From the NCBI GenBank assembly GCA_944470555.2, contig OX104130.1, forward strand, positions 73,971,160-74,035,159: a stretch of 64,000 bases of DNA. The letters run 5' to 3'. This DNA is from Heterobilharzia americana (taxonomy: Eukaryota; Platyhelminthes; Trematoda; Strigeidida; Schistosomatidae). The notes beneath the pieces were generated by a model. That model saw only the letters and a list, made by a program, of their open reading frames with translations. It did no database searches and was not told where the DNA came from. The position numbers were made by a program, and so were the translations under genes. Below, piece after piece: positions 57,530 through 64,000 of this stretch; the first letter of the stretch is position 1; each line of letters starts with the position of its first letter.

Positions 57530-58190
57530 AATTTAGATCTTCCTCACGGAATGCAATCTTTAAATATGATATATGTGTATAGGAATGTCTAGCTTGAGAA
57601 TAAATTGGTTGAAGAGTCCCCTTCATTGAATATCTTGTTTTTTATGTCACAATGGGAATTATGAAGTAAGGATAAAATTCAAGGTTACATTTTGTCTGGA
57701 AAGCTGAATGATCACAATAGTATCCAGATGAGAAAATTTGTTGAGCGCAATGTACTTCCCTTTGATACGAAGTAGGAGTATTTCGCCGGTCGGAGAGCTT
57801 AAAATCGAGTGCAGGTTTTCTTGTTGGGCGATTGTTTACGGCGGAACGTCTTATCATAAACTGTTGGATATAGACTACACTAATCAATTATCCTACTGTG
57901 TGGAAGATGGTACATCAAAGCGGCAGAAAAATGGTGCGACTAGTGATAATAGAGATGATAACAGAGATTAACCAATTCCAATGAAGTAATTAAAACTCAG
58001 CACCAATTTTTGGAATCGATCATCGAATCAGATATGCAGAACAAATTAACAACAGCCACCACCTCAAACCATTGGTGAGTAGAGGAGTCAAAAGTTGGAT
58101 GATAAACTACTTAAGCTACCACAGCCAACAAAGAGGGGATTAAAGGATGGACGGGTAGTGTGTATTTCAGAAACCTCACTGTCTACGATT
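57530..58190. other. PLE flank, no gene
   Basis: 57560-57665 is a diverged inverted match of 51767-51850. The remainder shows no motif. Confidence 0.4.
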
Positions 58191-58625
58191 TTTTTTCAGA
58201 AGGGACTGAACTGCAACACTGGAAATACAAACAAGCTTAAGAACCTCAGGACAAATTGCTGAGCAACAACAGGAATTACGTCAAACATTTTTACCTCTAG
58301 TGAAAATCAACACTTACTACGCACTAATTTCTGACAAGACAATTGTAATATTACCTTCTGATAAAGGAAGGAAAACCGTCGGCATGAACTAAACAGACTA
58401 TATCAAAAAGACATAAGAATTACTAAAGGATGAAAGTGTGTACCAACAACTAGACCAGAATCCAACTAAGCAGCTGAACAATCAGAATCAATGTAAACTG
58501 TGGAGTTTAGTCAAAGCCGGTCAAACCACAGAAGAAGAACAAAAGCAGATGAAGACAAATGGACCGGTCCTAGCTAGGTTCTACAGTCGACCTAAGATAC
58601 ATAAGATAAATAGTTCACTGTAACC
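58190..58625 (+). pseudogene. Penelope-like element, start of RT
   Basis: Plus-strand pieces IVILPSDKGRKTVGMN (58350), DYIKKT, ELLKDESVYQQLDQNPTKQL and GPVLARFYSRPKIHK (about 58565-58610). These are the PADKG..VVM, LL.D...Y..L..DPT and P.FYGLPKIHK blocks at the beginning of PLE RT. One stop interrupts them at 58390. It runs in the opposite direction to the other PLE pieces nearby. Confidence 0.78.
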
Positions 58626-58780
58626 AGTCGATTCTCACCATCTTGTCATTCTTCCTTTCTTTCTTCCGTTGACTGAATTTTCTTATCTTCTTCTTTCACT
58701 TCACTACTTTTCCACTTGATGTACTGATATGAGCTGTGGCAACTCAGACCGTTACGCAGTAATGCCTGGTCCTATGTTGA

Positions 58781-59563
58781 TATTATTATTATTTGTCCCT
58801 CAGGTTCCCAGTAGAACATACCAATTCAGTAGCATGTCTCCATTCCACTCTCTTCTCTACAATCTTTTCAACCTCACTCCACCACTCCCCACAACCTCTC
58901 ATTTCTTAATCACACCATCTCCTCCATGTCATCCTCACCCTCAACTCCAACGCCCAACTCGTCACTTCCCAATACGGGTTCCACTCGACGACCTGACCTC
59001 ACCTGGCCTCTCACGTGATGTCCCCAATTGGCCTTATCAGTATATACCCAATCCAATCCATCTCCACTTACTTCCAGTGCATATTTGTTCAGTGATACGT
59101 TCTTGCTTCGTTGGTTCGAAGCTAGCCAGCCAGCCTGCCACAGTGACTTCCTCCTTGCTTATTCTCATTATTCTCGCCATCTCAGCTTCACTCTCACTAA
59201 CGAGACAGCATAGGTGGCAGTTGTTGATGACGCATATCTGTAGTTTGTTGCAAATCACTCTCGTAACACACCAAGTCTATCAAACATCACGTAGAAGCAG
59301 CACTGACTGATTCGACTCGATTCGTGTTGAAAATCGGGATGTTGTTGTTGTTTGTGATGAGTAGAATGCAGTAGATGTGCACACTGATTTCAGGTTAATG
59401 AAGGCCTGTCTTGCTGTCTTTCCGACCCTGGCTGGTTTTGACATGCTCGTGTGTGTCTGTGCCACCGTCTGTAGTTGAAACGATGCTGTCCTACCTAGCT
59501 AGGTAGGTAGATGAAGGAGACTACTTCCATTATGTTTCTCCCGTTGATGGTGATTGGAGCTCC

Positions 59564-59595
<32 letters not shown>

Positions 59596-61807
59596 GTTGG
59601 TTGGGTATCTTCATCACCTCTCTCTTCTCCATATTCACTTGAAGTCCCATCTTCGCTGCCCTGTCTCTTCTGTCAACCTGTTAGTTTTCGCCTCTACATC
59701 TTCACGTTTGTGTGACATTAGACACAAGTGATCATGGTTGACGAAATGCAAATGTTGTAGGATATTTTCCCTGGTCCATTGCATCCTCCTGTTCTCGCTC
59801 CTCACATGTTGTTGTATGATCCAGTTGACGACAATCATGAGGTGCATGGGTGATAGTAGGTGGCAGCCTTGTCTTACTTCTGTCTTTACTTGAAAGGTAT
59901 CACTGAGCTTCCCATTGTAGATCACTTGGCGTTTGGTGTCTTCATATAATTGTTGAGTGAGGTTGATAAAGGTTTGTAGTATTCGGTAGTGTTGAAGCAG
60001 TTGCCTGTCAAATTAGTTCTCGGTCGACACCCGGATGGTAGGCGTTTCCAACGTCGATGAAGTTTAGTTAAAGTAGAGAGTTGACTGTCATTCTATGCTC
60101 TGTTCTATGATGATGTGTAGCGTATAGTTGCAATTCGGTCGGCACATGATTTGTACTTCCTGATTCCAGCCAGCCAGTTCCAGTCTTAGTTTTGAATCCA
60201 GAGCATCCTTTAGTCTTTCCAAGGTGATGCGGCTCAATATTTTGCCTGCTTTCGGTGGACAGGAGAGTGATTCCGCTCCAGTCATTGCAAACACTCAGGT
60301 CGCCCACCCTTCTTTGGGAGTTTGACAAGGTAGCACTTCTTCCAATCAATGGGCAGGTACCTTCCCTTCCTTCCACACCTTCTGCAATAGTGGTTTGGTG
60401 TGAGCATTTCCACTGTTGTTTCTGCATCTGCTCTCAGTGCTTCTGGCGGGATTCCATTTGGTCCTGCTGCTTTCCCTCATTTCAGTAGCTTTATGGCTTT
60501 GAGGACTCCGACTTCTGTTGGAGGGCTTGTGTTCACTGGTAGTTCTGTGGCTGGGCTGCAGGTGGTATTTCTGGACGAAGTGCAGGTGGTGGTCGATTCA
60601 ACAGCTTTCTGAAGTGGTCAGCCCATCGTTTCCTTTCTTTCTCCTCTCTGGTGGTCACTGAGTTTCATTCACTATCTTTCATTGGTTTCATCTGTGTTGA
60701 TCTCTTCCCTCCTAGACAGCAGGTAACCTGGTTTTTTGACACAATGTTGTCAGGTCTCTCTTCATCTCTCGTACCTGCAGCCTGTTCTGCTTCACTTGCC
60801 AATGTGTCGTAGATGTGTCTTTTGTCTTCACTTCCTTGTCCAGTGTTTTACACATTGTACTCAGTTCCTCTTGTTGTTGAGCATCCTTGCACTGGCTTAT
60901 CTTCTGCTTCACCACCTACCTCTCCCTCCTCTATCAGCTTCCATGTGTCCGTCGAGATCCATTCCTTATCTTCTTTTCTCTTCCTTCCTAATATGGTTAT
61001 GCAAGTTTCTTTCCACATCTCTTTCAAAGACTTCCAGTGTTCATCTACACAGGTTTCCTCAGGAATGTTGCTCTATATCTCCCATTTTGTCTTCATGGCT
61101 GACATGGAGATTTTCTTTGTAGTTTCGTCCTTCAGTTTCCGAGTGTTGTACCTGAACTGTGGTCTATCACCAACTTCCTTAAAGGCTTTCGACTTGATTT
61201 CGAAGGCTGGTTCCCTGTACTAGATAGTGGTCTCAACCTACATCTGATCACATCTCATGTCCAGTAGACTGTGTCTCCATCTCCACTTTCTTCACATTCA
61301 GATGAAGTCGATCTGATTCTTAGTGTAGTGTATCCATCTGGTGAATGTTGAAATCGAATCCATGTCACTGCTTTGTGAATATCCTTGTGTTTGTACACAC
61401 TGCCTCGAATCACCAGATCGTTGAATGCACAGAATTCTGCAAATAATCCTCCATTTTCGTTCATTACCTCACCGAGTGCTTCTCGACCCATGGTTAGTTC
61501 TCTTCCTGTGTTGTCTGCTCCCGGTTTGGCATTCATGTTGCCCAATAAGAATTTTGATGTCACCAACTGGGGTGGGGTCTCTCCAGTGTTGATTGCAGTT
61601 GTCTGTAGAATTCCTTCTTTTCATCTGCATTATTTGTATGTGCGTAGCACTGAATGATTGTGACTTTCCTTCCTTTTGAGCTGAACCTTGCTGTTATGAT
61701 CCTGGAAGAGATTGGTTCCCACTGTATGACAGCCTTCGATGCTGTTGGGGACATCATGATAGCCACTCCCTCCGTGTGGTCATGGTTGTCGTCTGGGTGA
61801 CTGGAGG
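58781..61807 (-). pseudogene. RTE-1 LINE copy, decayed, lacking the 5' end
   Basis: Minus strand, tail at 58781-58794. It covers the C-terminal region, RT (59600-60300), linker and endonuclease (61250-61800), stopping at TCCAGTCACCCAGACG (the SGHPDA codons). Readable pieces include SKFLLGNMNAKPGADNTGRE (endonuclease, ILMGDMNAK changed to LLGNMNAK) and EFCAFNDLVIRGSVYKHKDI. It shares long near-identical text with 10040-10250 and the 3' subfamily at 26007, 30640 and 36893. No usable frame. Confidence 0.88.
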
Positions 61808-61827
61808 TCTCCCTCTCATCTTCTGAC

Positions 61828-62070
61828 TATATAGGGATAGACCTTATCACAGAATTTGCGTTACACCTAGAATATCCAAATGACATAGTCCTGTTAGGTG
61901 AAGACACCGACAAGATCCAGAGTCTTCTCAACATTGTGAGCGGCAATTTGAGAATGTGTTGGGATGCGTTTTCCACCATCCAAATGCAAATTATTGTTCC
62001 AGGATTGGTGTTCAAAGGTGCCTCGGCTAACAACAGAGAGTGAAGTGGTTGAGTGTGTCGACCACTACGG
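61828..62070 (+). pseudogene. RTE-2 LINE RT fragment
   Basis: GIDLITEFALHLEYPNDIVL, LGEDTDKIQSLLN and the KLL-QD-W-like FQDWCSKVPRL pieces match the YADD region of 24330-24200. YADD reads YPND, so the catalytic site is lost. It abuts the 5' end of the RTE-1 relic. Confidence 0.75.
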
Positions 62071-62109
62071 AAAGTCGAAGAAAAACACCTGCACAAAGTG
62101 TTCAAAGTC

Positions 62110-63080
62110 AATGATTAGCCATTCAACTTTATTAAAAAGTCTTTATCAGTCGAACACAAGACAGTAGTAATCTGAAATTAATGGGCACGTTACACTACCT
62201 GACATCAAAGATGTCTCAGAAACAGCCAACCGATCGCTTTGTCTGTTACCGATTGGAGCGGAGCACAACCTGACGAAACCCCTTGGTAGTAGCCTTTAGA
62301 ATCACTCCAGCTAACTTTTAAAGAAATGTATAAGCCATATTTCCATTAAAACGATTCTTTTCTCCAAGGTAGATACACAAACTATGCAAAAAACAAGGCA
62401 TCGGTTACAATTTTGTTTTCGCAATTAAAGAAAGGCAAATGAAATGCACAAAAATAATATTTTATGATTTAAGTGAGCGCATGTGTACAGATAAACAGAT
62501 TGATATAAATAGTAAGAAACTGTTAAAATTCATCATCATCATCATCATTCATGAAATAGTTTGATGACAGTAAGCTAATAAATATCCTAAGTAAAAAGTT
62601 AAAATAAAAATAAATTGAGTAGAAAGGTGGCAAGATTGATAACTTAGAATATAAAACAAGTGTAATTAGTATATAATCTGTGTTATTTCTCTGTATCGGA
62701 AGGAATGTGGACTTTCGGAGAAGTTATCACTGGATTACATAAAGACGATGCTGGACGTTTTCTGATAACAGGCTGAATGAAATAATAAAACAATCAAAAA
62801 ATCAGAAATACGATTAATATTATAATGAAAGTCCACTTTAAACTAAATGTGATAAAAAGCATTCAAATACCATTTGATTGAACAAAGAGTATTCTTTATG
62901 ATAACTTCTTCTTCAGTTCTTATAGCATACATGTACATAATGAGGAAGGAAACATCAATAATACTGAGATTCATCTCATCAGTTTGTTAATAGTACAATT
63001 GAGGAAATTCATGGAGAAAAGTCTTGTATTAACATAAATGACAGAATCTATTGTTACAGGAGTTCAATTCAGAGTAATAA
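62110..63080. other. AT-rich region, possible terminal exon
   Basis: No repeat recognised apart from a short CAT run near 62530. On the minus strand a T-rich tract and TTTCATTCAG acceptor at about 62774 precede 29 open codons ending TAA near 62688. This is weak evidence for a host terminal exon. Confidence 0.3.
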
Positions 63081-63099
63081 TTCATCTACACGATTATCC

Positions 63100-63780
63100 T
63101 TCATAGGTAGTACCACATGGTGATAGTTTAATGAGACCTGCGGAAGTGTTAGAGCCTATGGTGAGATGTTTGGTGAGCGGTGTCCCTCAACGATGCCAAC
63201 GCTCTCCATTCCTATTCAATTTTATCACAGAATTTCTCCCTTTCATTATCTGACTATACAGGATTCGATCTAATAACACGAGGACTTTCGGTAGACCTAG
63301 AATATCCACACAACATTGTCCTGTTAGGTGAAGACACCGACAACATGCAGTCTTCTCAACACCTTGAGTAGCAATTTGAGAATGTGTTGGGATATGTTTC
63401 TCACCACCCAAGTCCAAATTCTTGCCCCAGGATTCATCTTCAACGGTGCCTCGGCTAATAATAAACAGTGTAGTGATTAAGTGCGTTGAACACTTCACTC
63501 ATCTCGAAGTCGGATCACACCTGGTACATTCTACACTCGTCACTGGTCGACAAAACCTCTTCACCAATACCAAAGGCTCAGTTGGCTTTGCCAAATTACG
63601 TCATCTGTGGTGTCGTCACAATATCTGATTGTCTATTAAGGGTCGAGTGTAGTATGTTTCAGTCTTCTCTCTTCTACTCTATCACTGTGAAATATGGTTA
63701 TTAAAGATAGAAGATATGAGAAGGCTTCACGTGTTCCATCACCAATGCCTTCGTAACATACGTTGTTTCATGGTGCCATC
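63100..63780 (+). pseudogene. RTE-2 LINE fragment, RT to C-terminal region
   Basis: Pieces: CGSVRAYGEMFGERCPSTMP, SLSDYTGFDLITRGLSVDLE, YPHNIVLLGEDTDNMQSS, FCQITSSVVSQYLI-like and VFHHQCLRNIRCFM. Same order as 24500-23880 on the other strand. YADD reads YPHN. Multiple frame changes. Confidence 0.75.
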
Positions 63781-63814
63781 ATCATCATCATCATCAACAT
63801 AGGACAAGGCATTA

Positions 63815-64000
63815 CTGCGTAGCCATCCGATTCGCCATACCTCATATCACTACATCAAGTAAAAAAGCAGTGAAGTGGGAGATCAAGAAAAGAAAACTCA
63901 GTCGAAAGAAATATAAAATACGAAAAGAGAGAAAGGAAGTATGAGAAAATGGTGAGATTCCGTATAACGTCAAGATGAGGATAACGTGTGTATACACTGA
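63815..64000. repeat. Unclassified dispersed repeat
   Basis: Second copy of 23361-23545, cut by the window end. Confidence 0.65.

Overview
The window reads as nuclear DNA of a trematode, most likely a schistosomatid blood fluke. It is AT-rich and dominated by retroelements of kinds known from schistosomes: RTE-clade LINEs resembling SR2, a CR1-like LINE, Penelope-like elements (PLEs), tRNA-headed SINEs and Smalpha-type repeats with hammerhead ribozyme motifs. I see no bacterial operons, rRNA, confident functional tRNA or CRISPR. Species and family assignments rest on recognition by eye, not on a database search.

Only one host gene is certain: a complete alpha-tubulin gene on the minus strand (3475-4907, 451 residues). 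It has two very small introns of 40 and 37 nt, a TATA box, two CCAAT boxes and a polyadenylation signal. Everything else recognisable is mobile or repeated DNA.

Layout. 1-2000: decayed LINE of a second RTE family (RTE-2). 3.4-5.1 kb: alpha-tubulin. 5.9-7.1 kb: SINEs. 7.1-11.2 kb: decayed minus-strand RTE-1 with large simple-repeat expansions. 11.7-15.1 kb: hammerhead SINEs and an RTE-2 3' end. 15.8-17.7 kb: PLE scrap and a chimeric RTE-1 copy whose 5' half is an inverted match to 7456-8394. 18-24.7 kb: Smalpha-type repeats, foldback hammerhead SINEs, a gag-like relic and RTE-2. 26-31.9 kb: two near-identical truncated RTE-1 copies either side of a CR1-like LINE relic. 32-44.2 kb: PLE relics, a second hammerhead SINE family, and an RTE-1 copy nested in a PLE LTR-like sequence. 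44.3-51.2 kb: two intact head-to-tail RTE-1 elements, each with an 11-bp target-site duplication. 51.9-57.5 kb: PLE complex with 1.19-kb inverted arms, a 380-bp tandem repeat and a GIY-YIG open frame. 58-64 kb: more PLE, RTE-1 and RTE-2 relics.

How parts work together. The two intact RTE-1 copies encode an APE endonuclease and a reverse transcriptase and may be active sources of the broken copies. The small tRNA-headed repeats encode nothing. If transcribed, presumably from their A and B boxes by RNA polymerase III, several could fold into hammerheads, and they would depend on LINE or PLE enzymes to move. The most unusual features are the recurrent head-to-head inverted dimers of hammerhead SINEs, the PLE with long inverted arms, and simple-repeat expansions that arise inside the RTE-1 reading frame and are shared by separate copies.
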